In this document: one piece after another, positions 42,246 through 53,063 of the stretch
Numbering within the stretch: the stretch's first letter is position 1
Layout of the letters: every line of letters starts with the position of its first letter
Notes under the pieces: model-generated
What the model was told of the DNA's origin: nothing
What the model saw: only the letters and a program-made list of their open reading frames with translations
The model's database searches: none
Program-made: the position numbers and the translations under genes
NCBI RefSeq assembly: GCF_000296505.1
Contig: NZ_JH815209.1
Location: 401,947-465,946, forward strand
DNA length: 64,000 nt
From: Schaalia turicensis ACS-279-V-Col4
GTDB lineage: Bacteria; Actinomycetota; Actinomycetes; Actinomycetales; Actinomycetaceae
Reading direction: 5' to 3'

Positions 42246-45200
42246 GAGCGACGCTTCCTCCACGGCATACCGGCCAAGAACGCGAATCCTAGAGCCACCA
42301 GTGATGCGATCATCCAAGGGAGTTGCCACCAGCTTTGATGCCACACGTGAAGCTCTCCGTCGGTAACCCCACTAAATGCTTGCGCCCAGCCATTGGAGGC
42401 CAGCTGCGGGGTGAGCTCGGTTCCGTTCACTGTTGCTTTCCAGCTGGAATGCGCGCGTTCTGCCAGTTGCACTGTCGCATTCGTTCCGGTGTTTTCAACC
42501 GTTCCACGCGCATCAAGCAAGCCGGAGTCGAGGCTGGCGACGGTGCCCTTCGCATTCAGTGTCACCCGCGCAGGGGTACGGCCTTGCGGGCGGATACGCC
42601 ACAGGTATCCCGCATCGGTTTCGCCAACGCGTTCAATGTCGGGGGCAGATGCCAGTGCTTGCACGAACTGCTGGACTTGTACAGAATCAGAGCGCACCAG
42701 AATCGAGTCGATTCCGTGTTCACCGATTGCCTGGACTGTAGAGGCGTCAGGGTAGGAAACGAGCGTGAGCACCAGCGTTTGAAGGTCTGCTGTTGCTGCG
42801 TCCGATGGTGCACCCGCGGTGGCCTCGTGGTAGGCGATCGCGCGGGTAAGCGCTGTTGAGTCGGTGAATGACGGTCCGTTTGCGCGCCATACGTTGGCAT
42901 CAATGACGAAGAATGTTGCGTCTGCGTCCAGGACAAGGACGCGTCCTGCAGTTTCGGACGTTTGCGCCTGCTTGGACACTGCCGCGATCACATTCGGGTT
43001 GGCGACGACGTGGTCTGAAGTCAAGCGTTGAGTTTGCGTCAAGTCGCCGTCAGCGCCAAGCGCACGAATGTGAGTGAAAGCAGGAAGCACCCCACCGGCG
43101 ACGATTCCGATTGTGCCGATGAAAGCGACGAGTTTCAGCCAGAACGGTGCTTTGGCGTCCCACGTCTTGACGTGAGAGGACGAAAGTGCAATGGCAACAA
43201 GCATGCCGACCGCGCCAAGCGAGAAGTAAGTGCCAGTCCAGATAGTTGTCGTGGTTGCTCCGCTCAGGCCTGCATCGAGTCTGGAGGCGAAGGGTGTCGA
43301 CGCAAGAATCAGTGCACTGGTGAACACGATCAGTGGGACGATGCGGTTGCGACGGTGCGCGCTAAGCGTCGACGTGGTCATGACTGCGAAGGAGCATGCC
43401 ACTCCCCCGATGATTAAGAATGCCGAAGGCGCGACCCAGATGCTCATTTCAAGAATCGACGAGGCCGCGCTTCCCAATCCGAGCACCGTGAACCACGAGG
43501 GCGCGGTCGTGGAAGCAAAGGTTCCGCCCGAAGCGTCCAGCAAGGCTCGCCAGCCTCCGGGACTGGTCAGGGCGAAAGCGTAGAGCGGAGTGACAAGAAC
43601 AAGCGAAGGAAGAAGAGCGAGCAGAGCGCGAACCCATGGCAGGCGCCGGGTTGCGGTAGCCACAATCAGTGCGAAGAGCACTGCAAGAAGCGCGGAAGGA
43701 AGCGCTGAAACAAGGAAGGCCGAGGTCAACGCAAAGCGCGCTAACGCACCGGTTCGTTCTGACCTGAGCAGTTCCACGGTGCCTTGCGCTCCGGCAATTC
43801 GCAGAGGCTCTGGCGCAATGAGAACGCGGAACCATTGGTCAACGGCAAGGGGAAGCAGGACGTGGAAGAGTGCCGGTCCGATACGCCCCTGCGAAGTGGC
43901 AAGGCTGAGGGACGGAAGGAATGCCCATGCGAGCGATCCCAGGGCACGCACTGCGATGGACTGAGTCAGACGACCGGTCAGACACCATGCGCTCAGGCAG
44001 GCAAGTGGCCCGGTGAGCATCGCAATGATGCCGATAACGGTAGTCGGTTCGATGCCGGCAAAAGAGAAAGGCCATGTAATAAGTGCGAAGGGAATCAACA
44101 GCGGATCGTTAGGGCCGGCCATACCATCGCCACCGGGGATCCATGAAGCCCATGCTGCGTCCCAAAGATCGCTCCACGACGAAGGGAGAGTACGCCACGC
44201 GCCACCACTCACTGACGAGGTACGTCCCCACCAGAAGGCCACGCTGAGGGCGATCGTAACGAGCATGATGGTCGCGAAAGCTACGCGTGAGCGCGAACGA
44301 TACTGAGCGCGCGATGTGGTGACCAGCGGGTCTTCGTCTTTGTCTTGACCGATTGCCTGGCGTCGTCTGCGCGCACTGTCACGCACCTGTCGACCGCTTA
44401 CGTACAGCTCGCGAAGAACCTTGACGGGAACGATACGACTACGTGCTGCACGGTGACGCGCTAAGAGCAGGTGCGGGGTTATCGCAATCAGAGCCAACCA
44501 TGCCCGCAATTCAGGCCAGAACAGTTCACTGCGACCGCTGACTAAGCGTCCAAAAGCACGTGCGGGCGACCAGAAGGCAAGCCAGAGCGCCAAGAATGGC
44601 AAAGTGAAGACTCGCACGCCCTTTGCCCAGTTATAGAGCTGGGCAAAGCGACGCTGGCCAAAACTCATATCGCGGGGGACGCGCGCGGAAATGGAGGAAG
44701 GCTGGTTGAACAGATCGAGAACGCTGGCATCGTCACTCGCCGTTGCAGGCTGGTCGTCTAAAGACTCTTCAGTGTTTTCGCTGAGCGCCAGTAGTGCCGG
44801 AGGAATGTACGAGGTACGAAGGTGGCGAATCCTCGCTGTGGGCGCTACAACAACGCGATAGCCGGCAAGGTGCAACCGGCGGGAGAAATCGAGGCCTTCT
44901 CCGAACGGACCGAGAGCAGTGTCAAATCCTCCCACTGCGTTCCAAGCAACGGTGGAGACGAGCATTCCCGCAGTGCCGACGCCCAGGACATCAGAGGTTG
45001 AGTCGTATTGTCCTTGGTCGATTTCGCCACGGAGAATTCCGTCAGCTCGACGCGCGCTGGACGTTGCCTGAATACCGCATTCAATAATGTGGGACCCATC
45101 GGAGCACATTTGTTTTGGACCGACGGCACCGATGGTGCGTGAGCGGTCTGCATTTGCCCAGAGGGCATTCAAGCAGTCTGGTTCAGGAATGGAATCGGAG

Positions 45201-45484
45201 TGAAGGACCCACGCCCACGCGTAGGTGTTCAGAGCAGCATCTTTATCGGCGAACGCCTGGTTGAGAGCCTGCGAAATGTTCTTGGCGCGGGGCGCGCTGA
45301 TTCTGTGGGCCGTGGGAGCAATGCGACCAATGAGCCCAGCAATTTCAGTGTCTGACGCTGGAGAACAATCAATAACATAGGTTGCACCAGGCTTCATTGT
45401 CTGGGCTTGAACAGCAACGAGGACGTCGCTGAGGATTTCCGTGGCCTCGTGAGCGACAACGAGAGCTACGAGAGAGGAGCTCAC
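42242..45484 (-). CDS. Large membrane glycosyltransferase (GT2 domain plus polytopic C-terminus)
   Basis: About 1080 aa. Residues 1-230 form a GT2 fold (SLVALVVAHEATEILSDVL, WVLHSDSIPEPDCL, GGFDTALGPFGEGLDFSRRL). Then come about a dozen membrane helices and an extracytoplasmic C-terminal domain ending in a final helix and RKRRS. Its place between whiB2 and DUF5719 is the conserved actinobacterial order. It probably adds sugar to a lipid carrier and moves or polymerises a wall glycan. GTG 45484 lies 15 bp after whiB2. Confidence 0.82.
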   Translation of the reverse strand: MSSSLVALVVAHEATEILSDVLVAVQAQTMKPGATYVIDCSPASDTEIAGLIGRIAPTAHRISAPRAKNISQALNQAFADKDAALNTYAWAWVLHSDSIPEPDCLNALWANADRSRTIGAVGPKQMCSDGSHIIECGIQATSSARRADGILRGEIDQGQYDSTSDVLGVGTAGMLVSTVAWNAVGGFDTALGPFGEGLDFSRRLHLAGYRVVVAPTARIRHLRTSYIPPALLALSENTEESLDDQPATASDDASVLDLFNQPSSISARVPRDMSFGQRRFAQLYNWAKGVRVFTLPFLALWLAFWSPARAFGRLVSGRSELFWPELRAWLALIAITPHLLLARHRAARSRIVPVKVLRELYVSGRQVRDSARRRRQAIGQDKDEDPLVTTSRAQYRSRSRVAFATIMLVTIALSVAFWWGRTSSVSGGAWRTLPSSWSDLWDAAWASWIPGGDGMAGPNDPLLIPFALITWPFSFAGIEPTTVIGIIAMLTGPLACLSAWCLTGRLTQSIAVRALGSLAWAFLPSLSLATSQGRIGPALFHVLLPLAVDQWFRVLIAPEPLRIAGAQGTVELLRSERTGALARFALTSAFLVSALPSALLAVLFALIVATATRRLPWVRALLALLPSLVLVTPLYAFALTSPGGWRALLDASGGTFASTTAPSWFTVLGLGSAASSILEMSIWVAPSAFLIIGGVACSFAVMTTSTLSAHRRNRIVPLIVFTSALILASTPFASRLDAGLSGATTTTIWTGTYFSLGAVGMLVAIALSSSHVKTWDAKAPFWLKLVAFIGTIGIVAGGVLPAFTHIRALGADGDLTQTQRLTSDHVVANPNVIAAVSKQAQTSETAGRVLVLDADATFFVIDANVWRANGPSFTDSTALTRAIAYHEATAGAPSDAATADLQTLVLTLVSYPDASTVQAIGEHGIDSILVRSDSVQVQQFVQALASAPDIERVGETDAGYLWRIRPQGRTPARVTLNAKGTVASLDSGLLDARGTVENTGTNATVQLAERAHSSWKATVNGTELTPQLASNGWAQAFSGVTDGELHVWHQSWWQLPWMIASLVALGFAFLAGMPWRKRRS

Positions 45485-45498
45485 TGGAGAGTCATCTT

Positions 45499-45795
45499 TC
45501 AGATAGCGAGGCGACGCATACGACGGCGTTCGCGCTCTGACAGCCCGCCCCAAATACCGAATCGCTCGTCGTGTTCGAGAGCGTACTGCAAGCATTCTTC
45601 ACGAACTTCGCAGGACTGGCAGACAGCTTTTGCTTCGCGTGTTGACCCGCCCTTTTCGGGGAAGAAGGCTTCCGGGTCGGTCTGAGCGCAGAGTGCGTGC
45701 TCCTGCCATGCAAGAGGGCCGTCAATCGACGCGTAGAAGTCAGCATCGAGTGCTTCAGACCAAGAAATCGGTCCGTCACCGAGAATGTTCCACAC
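45499..45795 (-). CDS. whiB2: WhiB-family iron-sulfur regulator, WhiB2 type
   Basis: 98 aa with Cys36, 59, 62 and 68 to hold a 4Fe-4S cluster, the turn GIWGG (80-84) and the basic tail ERERRRMRR. KGGSTREAKAVCQSCEVREEC and HDERFGIWGG match WhiB2/WhmD, which acts in septation. GTG 45795 follows AAGGAG at 8 bases. A good sigma-A promoter lies upstream, and the glycosyltransferase and DUF5719 genes follow in the same operon. Confidence 0.93.
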   Translation of the reverse strand: MWNILGDGPISWSEALDADFYASIDGPLAWQEHALCAQTDPEAFFPEKGGSTREAKAVCQSCEVREECLQYALEHDERFGIWGGLSERERRRMRRLAI

Positions 45796-45831
45796 GTGAA
45801 TATCTCCTTGCAGTTTTACATCAATATAAGA

Positions 45832-45860
45832 ATTACACGCGTGTCATCTTCATAAGTCAA
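45832..45860 (-). promoter_or_regulatory. Promoter of whiB2
   Basis: On the minus strand TTGACT (45860-45855), a 17-bp spacer and TGTAAT (45837-45832) give a near-consensus sigma-A promoter. The leader before GTG 45795 would be about 30 nt. Confidence 0.75.
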
Positions 45861-46016
45861 GCCCGAGGGAGTAATTAAGAAATCCTTGCCTGCCAGTTGC
45901 GAGAAGTGAACTATTGTGGTTAGCCAGTATTTGTGCGCCTCAAGCAGGTTTTCGGCAGGAATCCGGCATTGTTATTCGATGAGCTTGGAGAACATCTGTC
46001 CACTACGATTCCACTT

Positions 46017-46781
46017 ATGACCACTTTCCCGCAACTCATTTCGCTTCTGGCAACACGTCCATCCCCGCAAATGACGATCTATTCGCAAGAACGCGTTGAG
46101 TTCAACGGACCGGTCATTGCCCGCTGGTTCGCGAAGGTCGCCAATCTTCTGGGAAGCGACCTTGCTCCGAACCTGTTTGATGGCCCCTTTGGCTTCGAAA
46201 CTCCTTCGACCGTCCCTTCTGACTCCAACAATGAGACGCGCCAAACACTGTGCCTCGCCGTGGGCCCGTGGCAGGAGCTCGCATGGAGCGTTCCCGCGCT
46301 TGCTATGGGATTGAAGCTCTGCAGTGATTCAGCAACGCTAGGTGTTTCCGACATCCTTGTGACAGATTCGGTTGACGAGGCCTCACGCGACGCGCTGAAG
46401 CGCGGCGCGTGGGTGTTAGCCCAACCACGCACCTACCTCACGTTTTCGTGGAATGGAGAGCCCCTGCCTGATGGAGTGCTCGATGCACTCATGGAGGTCG
46501 GCGCTCAAAGCGACGCACTCGACGTACCCATTCCACAGCGGGCACCCACATCCGTTGAAGAAGCGTGTGGCATCACCCACCTGCTTGAACCAGCCACCGC
46601 GTCTTCTGAATCGCAACGCATTGCCCTTTATCAGTTGGATCATTGCGCCCCCATCGCAGTCACGCACTGGTTAAGTGGGCGCAGCCTCGTACTTATTGAT
46701 CCGAAACTGTATTCCGAGCAAGAGGCACAACGAATCGCTGAGTCAGAAGGCGCATCGCTCCTTCACGACGGCGCGCACTGA
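46017..46781 (+). CDS. TIGR03089 family protein (acyl-CoA-synthetase-like fragment)
   Basis: 254 aa. TIYSQERVEFNGPVIARWFAKVANLLGSDL and VGPWQELAWSVPALAMGLKL resemble the N-terminal part of ANL enzymes without the AMP-binding P-loop. This is the TIGR03089 pattern, widespread in actinobacteria and of unknown role. ATG 46017 is chosen; GTG 45933 would add 28 residues that do not look conserved. It converges on the polysaccharide locus with only 21 bp between. Confidence 0.75.
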   Translation: MTTFPQLISLLATRPSPQMTIYSQERVEFNGPVIARWFAKVANLLGSDLAPNLFDGPFGFETPSTVPSDSNNETRQTLCLAVGPWQELAWSVPALAMGLKLCSDSATLGVSDILVTDSVDEASRDALKRGAWVLAQPRTYLTFSWNGEPLPDGVLDALMEVGAQSDALDVPIPQRAPTSVEEACGITHLLEPATASSESQRIALYQLDHCAPIAVTHWLSGRSLVLIDPKLYSEQEAQRIAESEGASLLHDGAH

Positions 46782-46802
46782 ACGCGACCGAACAATCGGC
46801 GA

Positions 46803-47750
46803 CTACCACACGCCCAATACGTGTGCGAGCGCCAGCTGGAAACCTTCACGAGGCTTGCGTCGAATCTGACGCCAACGACGAGCGAACTTCAGACGACCAG
46901 AAACAGACGTGTCCTCAAGCTCGCCGATCAGTGAGCTCAGATCCGCCATCACCTGATCGTCGTATCGTGCCACCTGACGCACAGCACGCGCGACCGCCAA
47001 GAACTGACCACGATAGAAACCGCTACGCAGACGCGCAAAACGGTCGGCATACGCTCCCAATCCCCTATTCGCGCCCTGCACATTCGCTTCATGCTGACGA
47101 TAATCCAGGGTCGGCGTCGCACTCACAATCCACTTGGCACCAATCGCACGCGAAATCGCATACACGTACCAATCGTGGACACCGATGGCAGAGTAATCCA
47201 AAAGCTCTAGAGCATCACGAAGTTTTTCATGGAATTCCGGCGTAAAAACATAGGTCGACCCCGGTCCGGCAGCCTCAAAAATGTGGTCCCACCGTTGCAT
47301 GGCACCCGCTTTATCAATCAGAGTCTTCTTCCCCGACTGATCGAAGCTCGTGACATTCGAGGATGTCACATCCGCATGTTCAGCTTCAAGAATCGCAATC
47401 TGTCTGGACAACTTATCCAGATGCCACACATCATCTTGATCCGTAAACGCAACATACGAACCATCCGGACGATGCGTCATGAACAGATGAAGGAAATTCC
47501 CCGTCACACCCGGCGTACCGTCGCGAGGCGGAAGAAGCCGAATACGTCGATCCTGACCAGCGCGCTGTGCAACGTGTTCAACAGTGCCGTCTGTTGACCC
47601 GTCATCAGAAACGAGCAACGTGACGTCGACTCCCCTCTGATCAAGGATTGAATCGATCTGTTCGTCAATCCACGTCCGACCGTTGTAGGTCGCCATTAAG
47701 ACCGTGACGCGCGGGCTTTCACCCAACGCGCCACGTGCGTGACTATCCAC
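46803..47750 (-). CDS. Glycosyltransferase family 2 (rhamnosyltransferase-like)
   Basis: 315 aa. VTVLMATYNGRTWIDEQIDSILDQ, LLVSDDGSTDGT and the DxD-type segment AFTDQDDVWHLDKL are typical of GT2 rhamnosyl/glucosyltransferases of the RfbN/RgpB kind. HDWYVYAISRAIG and YRQHEANVQG are family-typical C-terminal motifs. It is the last gene of the minus-strand run and starts 3 bp after rfbB at GTG 47750. Confidence 0.85.
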   Translation of the reverse strand: MDSHARGALGESPRVTVLMATYNGRTWIDEQIDSILDQRGVDVTLLVSDDGSTDGTVEHVAQRAGQDRRIRLLPPRDGTPGVTGNFLHLFMTHRPDGSYVAFTDQDDVWHLDKLSRQIAILEAEHADVTSSNVTSFDQSGKKTLIDKAGAMQRWDHIFEAAGPGSTYVFTPEFHEKLRDALELLDYSAIGVHDWYVYAISRAIGAKWIVSATPTLDYRQHEANVQGANRGLGAYADRFARLRSGFYRGQFLAVARAVRQVARYDDQVMADLSSLIGELEDTSVSGRLKFARRWRQIRRKPREGFQLALAHVLGVW

Positions 47751-47753
47751 GAA

Positions 47754-48770
<1,017 letters not shown>

Positions 48771-48914
48771 CTAACAATTGAACAGCTTTATAGGCAATTA
48801 TGCCGTACGAGGACATTGAATGAGCTTCAGACGCACCATCAACAGACAAGAGAAGCCGAGGGAAGCACATTTCTTGATGTCGTGCTTGCGAGCACAAGAA
48901 GCCCTGATCACCTG

Positions 48915-48937
48915 AGGGGAGAAAAACGTACTCCCCT
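48915..48937 (-). terminator. Hairpin between two glycosyltransferase transcripts
   Basis: AGGGGAG (48915-48921) and CTCCCCT (48931-48937) form a 7-bp stem 25 bp after the GT2 gene at 48962. The A run in the loop gives no clear U tail, so this is a weak call. Confidence 0.4.
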
Positions 48938-48961
48938 AATCCCCATCAGCTAGATGTCGTC

Positions 48962-49933
48962 TCAGGAATCAAAGCTTCGCACAAGATCACGACCGAACGC
49001 CCAGATACCCCGCGAATACTTCGAGTAGTTGCCTTTAGACGCCTCCCCCATAAGCGTTGGGATCCGAGAAAAATGCCCTTTGGGCATGAGTGAACGAGCC
49101 TGCTGATGCTTCGCTGCCCGTTCTAAGCGTTCTCTGTCCTCTTCGAGTCCACGGTTGGTGCTGGCGACAAAGTGGAATGCGCTGAGGGCTCGCGTCAAGC
49201 GTCGCGCGTCATCATCAGAGTCTGCTGAAATCTTGCGTTTGATCTGAACAGATAACGGTTCTTTTTTCGCGCCAATTTGGTTATTCTCATGCTGGCGATA
49301 GTCCGTCAGGGCTTCTGGAAGAAGAACCAGCTGACGGTCAAAAGCGGCAATGAACGCAAGCCACTCGTCGTGGATCCAGCCGTCAGGAACCGGCATAATA
49401 CTGCGCGCGAATTCCCCCTTCACCGCAGCCGTTGCGCCCGTAACAAGGTTCCGCTTGAGTAGTACCGCGAGCGCATCGCCATCGACGAGGTTCCGTTTCT
49501 CCCACGCGCTGACGTTGAGCTCTTCAAGAAGCGCCGATCCCTTTGGATTCCCCTCAGCGTCGACAAGGCGGGCATCAGAATGAACGAGCTCTTTGTCGTC
49601 AAGAGTTTCAACTAGTTTCTCAACTTTGTCCTGATGCCAGACATCATCCTGATCGCACAAAATAATGACGTCACCGGTCGTCGCGCTGATTGCATCAGCA
49701 AAGTTACTCCTGACGCCAAGGCCGGGATTATGACGCCGGACCATGAGGTCGATGTTTGTTCCAGCAACACGCTCTTCAACAATCTGAACTGTGTTGTCAC
49801 TAGAAGCGTCATCGCCCAGAACAATCTCATCCACCGGCATGGATTGAGCCAGAATCGACTCAATCTGCTGAGCGATAAATCGTTCGCCGTTATACGTACA
49901 CAGGGCGACGCTGATGCGCGGAGAATCAATCAT
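48962..49933 (-). CDS. Glycosyltransferase family 2
   Basis: 323 aa. ISVALCTYNGERFIAQQIESIL, VLGDDASSDNT, VIILCDQDDVWHQDKVEKL and HDEWLAFIAAFD show the same GT2 subfamily as 46803-47750. YRQHENNQIGA is conserved between the two. Its ATG overlaps the end of the Wzt gene by 8 bp. It probably adds a rhamnose or related sugar to the repeat unit. Confidence 0.87.
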   Translation of the reverse strand: MIDSPRISVALCTYNGERFIAQQIESILAQSMPVDEIVLGDDASSDNTVQIVEERVAGTNIDLMVRRHNPGLGVRSNFADAISATTGDVIILCDQDDVWHQDKVEKLVETLDDKELVHSDARLVDAEGNPKGSALLEELNVSAWEKRNLVDGDALAVLLKRNLVTGATAAVKGEFARSIMPVPDGWIHDEWLAFIAAFDRQLVLLPEALTDYRQHENNQIGAKKEPLSVQIKRKISADSDDDARRLTRALSAFHFVASTNRGLEEDRERLERAAKHQQARSLMPKGHFSRIPTLMGEASKGNYSKYSRGIWAFGRDLVRSFDS

Positions 49934-51116
49934 TGAAAGTAATTGTTGGCATCATCGCAATCGGCCCCGTACCTGCATAAGGCCCAGCAACGATCAAGTC
50001 CCACGCGTTGTGGCGATGATTGATGGTCCTCCCAAGTCCATCTGCAATCCCCGCATGAAGGCGATACATTCCATCCCCAAGAGGAAGATTAGGAATCGAG
50101 AATGTGACTCGATTCTGACCCGTAACTGAAGGCATCACCGATTTTGAGGCATTGGTATCAAATGTAAACAAGTGCTGACCAAGATTGGTCTCGAATGTAA
50201 TACCAACCAGCCAGTCATCCATTTTCTCTTCAGTGGTGAAAACCATCTGGACTTTCATATCATCGCCAGTATTCAGGCGATGAACACGATTACCGTGTGC
50301 GTCCTCAATATAAACATCATCGAGACGGACTTTGCCAAACAAGTAATCTGAAGGATCGCTTTCCTTCTGTTCCCTATCGGCAAGCTCAAATGCTTCACGA
50401 AGAGCATGAACTGCTTCTTGCGTATTACCGTCAAAAACAACGTGTCCATGATCGAGAACAACACCGCGGTCACAGACCGCATTCACTTGATCTGCTGAGT
50501 GCGAGACAAGAAGAATCGTTCGTCCTTCACGTTGAAATTCGGAAATCTTATCCATGCACTTTCGTTGGAATGGCTCATCACCAACCGCAAGGACTTCATC
50601 AACAAGAAGAATGTCCGGATCCGAGTGAACCGCAACTGCAAAGGCTAGGCGCACATACATTCCGGAGGAATAGAACTTCACCTGAGTGTCGATGAAGCGT
50701 TCGATTCCAGAAAAGGCAACGATCTCATCGAACTGTCGTTCAGTCTCCACGCGAGTCATGCCAAGAACTGATGCATTGAGAAAGACGTTCTCTCTACCAG
50801 TTAAATCCTGATGGAAGCCAGCTCCAAGCTCAAGTAAAGCCGCCATGCGCCCACGTGTAGTCACCGTTCCTATCGTCGGACGAATGATCGAGCCCATGAT
50901 TTTAAGCAGTGTAGATTTACCAGAACCGTTGTGTCCCATCAGACCGACTGTTTGATTCATTGGGATCGACAAAGAAACGTCTTCCAACGCATTAAACTCT
51001 TCGATATGAGCTTTTGAAGAATGGACGACTCGATCCTTTATCGACATATCTCGATGGATCTTAAAAGATTTTGACACATTATCTACACGGATAACATCTG
51101 GATAAGTCTTAGCCAT
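49926..51116 (-). CDS. Polysaccharide ABC exporter ATPase with C-terminal carbohydrate-binding domain (Wzt-like)
   Basis: 396 aa. Walker A GHNGSGKST (about 61-69), signature YSSGMYVRLAFAVAV and Walker B ILLVDEVLAVGD define the ATPase. After residue 250 a Wzt_C beta-sandwich follows (VRLDDVYIEDAHGN, LVGITFETNLGQHLFTFDT, YRLHAGIADGLG). Such domains recognise the chain terminus before export. ATG 51116 follows GGAG at 8 bases, 2 bp after the permease stop. Confidence 0.92.
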   Translation of the reverse strand: MAKTYPDVIRVDNVSKSFKIHRDMSIKDRVVHSSKAHIEEFNALEDVSLSIPMNQTVGLMGHNGSGKSTLLKIMGSIIRPTIGTVTTRGRMAALLELGAGFHQDLTGRENVFLNASVLGMTRVETERQFDEIVAFSGIERFIDTQVKFYSSGMYVRLAFAVAVHSDPDILLVDEVLAVGDEPFQRKCMDKISEFQREGRTILLVSHSADQVNAVCDRGVVLDHGHVVFDGNTQEAVHALREAFELADREQKESDPSDYLFGKVRLDDVYIEDAHGNRVHRLNTGDDMKVQMVFTTEEKMDDWLVGITFETNLGQHLFTFDTNASKSVMPSVTGQNRVTFSIPNLPLGDGMYRLHAGIADGLGRTINHRHNAWDLIVAGPYAGTGPIAMMPTITFND

Positions 51117-51118
51117 TA

Positions 51119-52099
51119 TCACAGCTCCTGTGCGAAGTTACCTTCGAGACGCACAAACACGCGGTGCGCTCCGAAAAGAAGAAGAATTCCGACAATCAAA
51201 GCAATTGTCATGCGGAGAATCATATGAGTGGGATAGGGAGCATCGACTCCTGCCGCCCACATTGTCCTTTGGAACCCAAGAATTGCTAGGGTAATTGGAT
51301 TAGCCAGGTACAGTTCAAGAATCCATCCGGAAACTGTGTTTGCTACGAAAGAATAGGAATAGACAATAGGGGAAGCCCAGAATCCTAGAAATGTAATCAC
51401 TTCAATCAGATGTTGAACATCACGCAAGTAAACATTTATTGCTGAGAGAAATAAGCCTCCAGCCAAGCCGTAAACGATAAGGAGAAGAAGGGCTAGCGGA
51501 AAGAATACGAGTAAATGCAGATGCGGGAATTGAAAAGTACATACGACAGCAATCAGGAGGATGATGAACTGAGTTAAGAAGTTAACAAGCGCATTTCCTG
51601 CAACAGATAGTGGGAATACCTCACGTGGAAGGTAAACCTTCTTTACAAGCCCGGAATTTGCGACAATTGATCCGGTTCCTCCATTAATGATGTCAGCGAA
51701 TAGCGTCCATGCTGTCAATCCGGAGAAGACGAAGATAGCAAACTGCGGGATACCTCGCGCTGCTCCAAGAAAATGACCAATAACGATGAAGTAGATCAGC
51801 AATTGTGCCAGTGGCTTCACTAGCGACCAGGCAAAACCGAAAGTTGAGTCCTTGTATTTTGCTTTAAGCTCTCGTCTGACAAGGTAACCGAACAGTTCTC
51901 GACGTCGCCACAGATCTCGGACAGCCGTCCGCGTACCTTTGATAATTCCCGTCTTGTCCCCGAGCTCTTTAAGAGGTTCTTGAACCAGGCGTGCTTCCCG
52001 ATCAGCAACGATCTTGTCGAGTGTTTCTGGTGTCATCCCTGATAATTCGGCTCCTGATTCAGAGGGGCTATGAAACTCTGAGTTCGCTCTTGTAGTCAC
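51119..52099 (-). CDS. Polysaccharide ABC exporter permease (Wzm-like)
   Basis: 326 aa of the ABC-2 family. A soluble N-terminus of about 70 residues is followed by RRELFGYLVRRELKAKYKDSTFGFAWSLVKPL, the amphipathic entry helix of this family. Six membrane helices follow. GTG 52099 is chosen for its AGGGGGAGA ribosome site; ATG 52123 would overlap the upstream gene. It pairs with the adjacent Wzt-like ATPase. Confidence 0.9.
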   Translation of the reverse strand: MTTRANSEFHSPSESGAELSGMTPETLDKIVADREARLVQEPLKELGDKTGIIKGTRTAVRDLWRRRELFGYLVRRELKAKYKDSTFGFAWSLVKPLAQLLIYFIVIGHFLGAARGIPQFAIFVFSGLTAWTLFADIINGGTGSIVANSGLVKKVYLPREVFPLSVAGNALVNFLTQFIILLIAVVCTFQFPHLHLLVFFPLALLLLIVYGLAGGLFLSAINVYLRDVQHLIEVITFLGFWASPIVYSYSFVANTVSGWILELYLANPITLAILGFQRTMWAAGVDAPYPTHMILRMTIALIVGILLLFGAHRVFVRLEGNFAQEL

Positions 52100-52112
52100 T
52101 TCACTCTCCCCC

Positions 52113-53063
52113 TCATTCTCCATAGCGCTTCAACGCTGAACGCACTCCTCGACGTACGCCTCGCCAGCGCTGGACATGATAGGCCGGGTTCACAAGCAAT
52201 CCGTGAAGCTTGCGTTTGGTTGTAACCTCGCGATCACGAACTAAACGAACAGCATCCCGAAGCACTCCACCAACAACAAGCTTTGCGACTGTAGGAATCG
52301 ACGGAAGGGCTACATCAATCCCGACTTCGCGAAGGCCCTGCGTTTCTTCGAACATACGATCGTCGTATTCTAAGATCGTCATCTCGTTAGAGTGCCAAAC
52401 GACAGCTCGCGGAGCGTACGCCTTAATATAGCCAGCATCAATGACATCTCGGCCAAGCAACTGATCCTCGGCATACGAAACATCGCGGTAAGGAATCTCG
52501 CCTGTGAGAACTGAACGACGAGCTGCCGAATTCACGTCGGAATAGAAGGTCACCGCATTACGCACGCCCTCGTCCTGAATGAAATCATCGTCGTAGAACA
52601 AGGTTGTACCGTGCATCGGCCCAAAACTGGCAAAGGTGTTTTTCACGTCGTAGCGCAGCAATGGGAATGCATCTGCACGAGGCACTTGAGAACCCATAAC
52701 TGCAACAATGCGCTCGCTAATATCAAAGGGAGCAGTGATCTCATGAAGCCAGCGATCAGATGCTGGAGTCGCATCGTGAGTCAGGTAGACAACATAGCGC
52801 CCCTTAGCCAAGTGGGCACCAAGGTTGCGTGTTTTTCCATGACCAAACTCGCTATTCGGGATCTGATGAAGCCTGACCCACGGATTCTTCGCGATGATGT
52901 CGAGCGTCGAGTCTGTGGATCCCGAATCAATGACGAGCGTTTCAAACGTGCCACCATAGCGCTGAGCATGAACCGCATTAAGAATTTCCTCAAGGTGTTG
53001 CTCACCGTTATAGGTCAGAATGACGACTGTTGCGTCGAATTCATATTCTTTTTCAGAAGCCAT
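52113..53063 (-). CDS. Glycosyltransferase family 2 (rhamnosyltransferase-like)
   Basis: 316 aa. ATVVILTYNGEQHLEEIL, LVIDSGSTDSTLDII, GHGKTRNLGAHLAKGRYVVYLTHDATP and AEDQLLGRDVIDAG resemble rhamnosyltransferases such as RfbF. ATG 53063 lies 11 bp inside the upstream epimerase gene, with AGGAG further up; the genes are translationally coupled. Confidence 0.86.
   Translation of the reverse strand: MASEKEYEFDATVVILTYNGEQHLEEILNAVHAQRYGGTFETLVIDSGSTDSTLDIIAKNPWVRLHQIPNSEFGHGKTRNLGAHLAKGRYVVYLTHDATPASDRWLHEITAPFDISERIVAVMGSQVPRADAFPLLRYDVKNTFASFGPMHGTTLFYDDDFIQDEGVRNAVTFYSDVNSAARRSVLTGEIPYRDVSYAEDQLLGRDVIDAGYIKAYAPRAVVWHSNEMTILEYDDRMFEETQGLREVGIDVALPSIPTVAKLVVGGVLRDAVRLVRDREVTTKRKLHGLLVNPAYHVQRWRGVRRGVRSALKRYGE

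Noticed and set aside
42323..42859. Plus-strand open frames inside the large glycosyltransferase gene
   Set aside because: All are antisense to a continuous 1080-codon gene with GT2 motifs and membrane helices.
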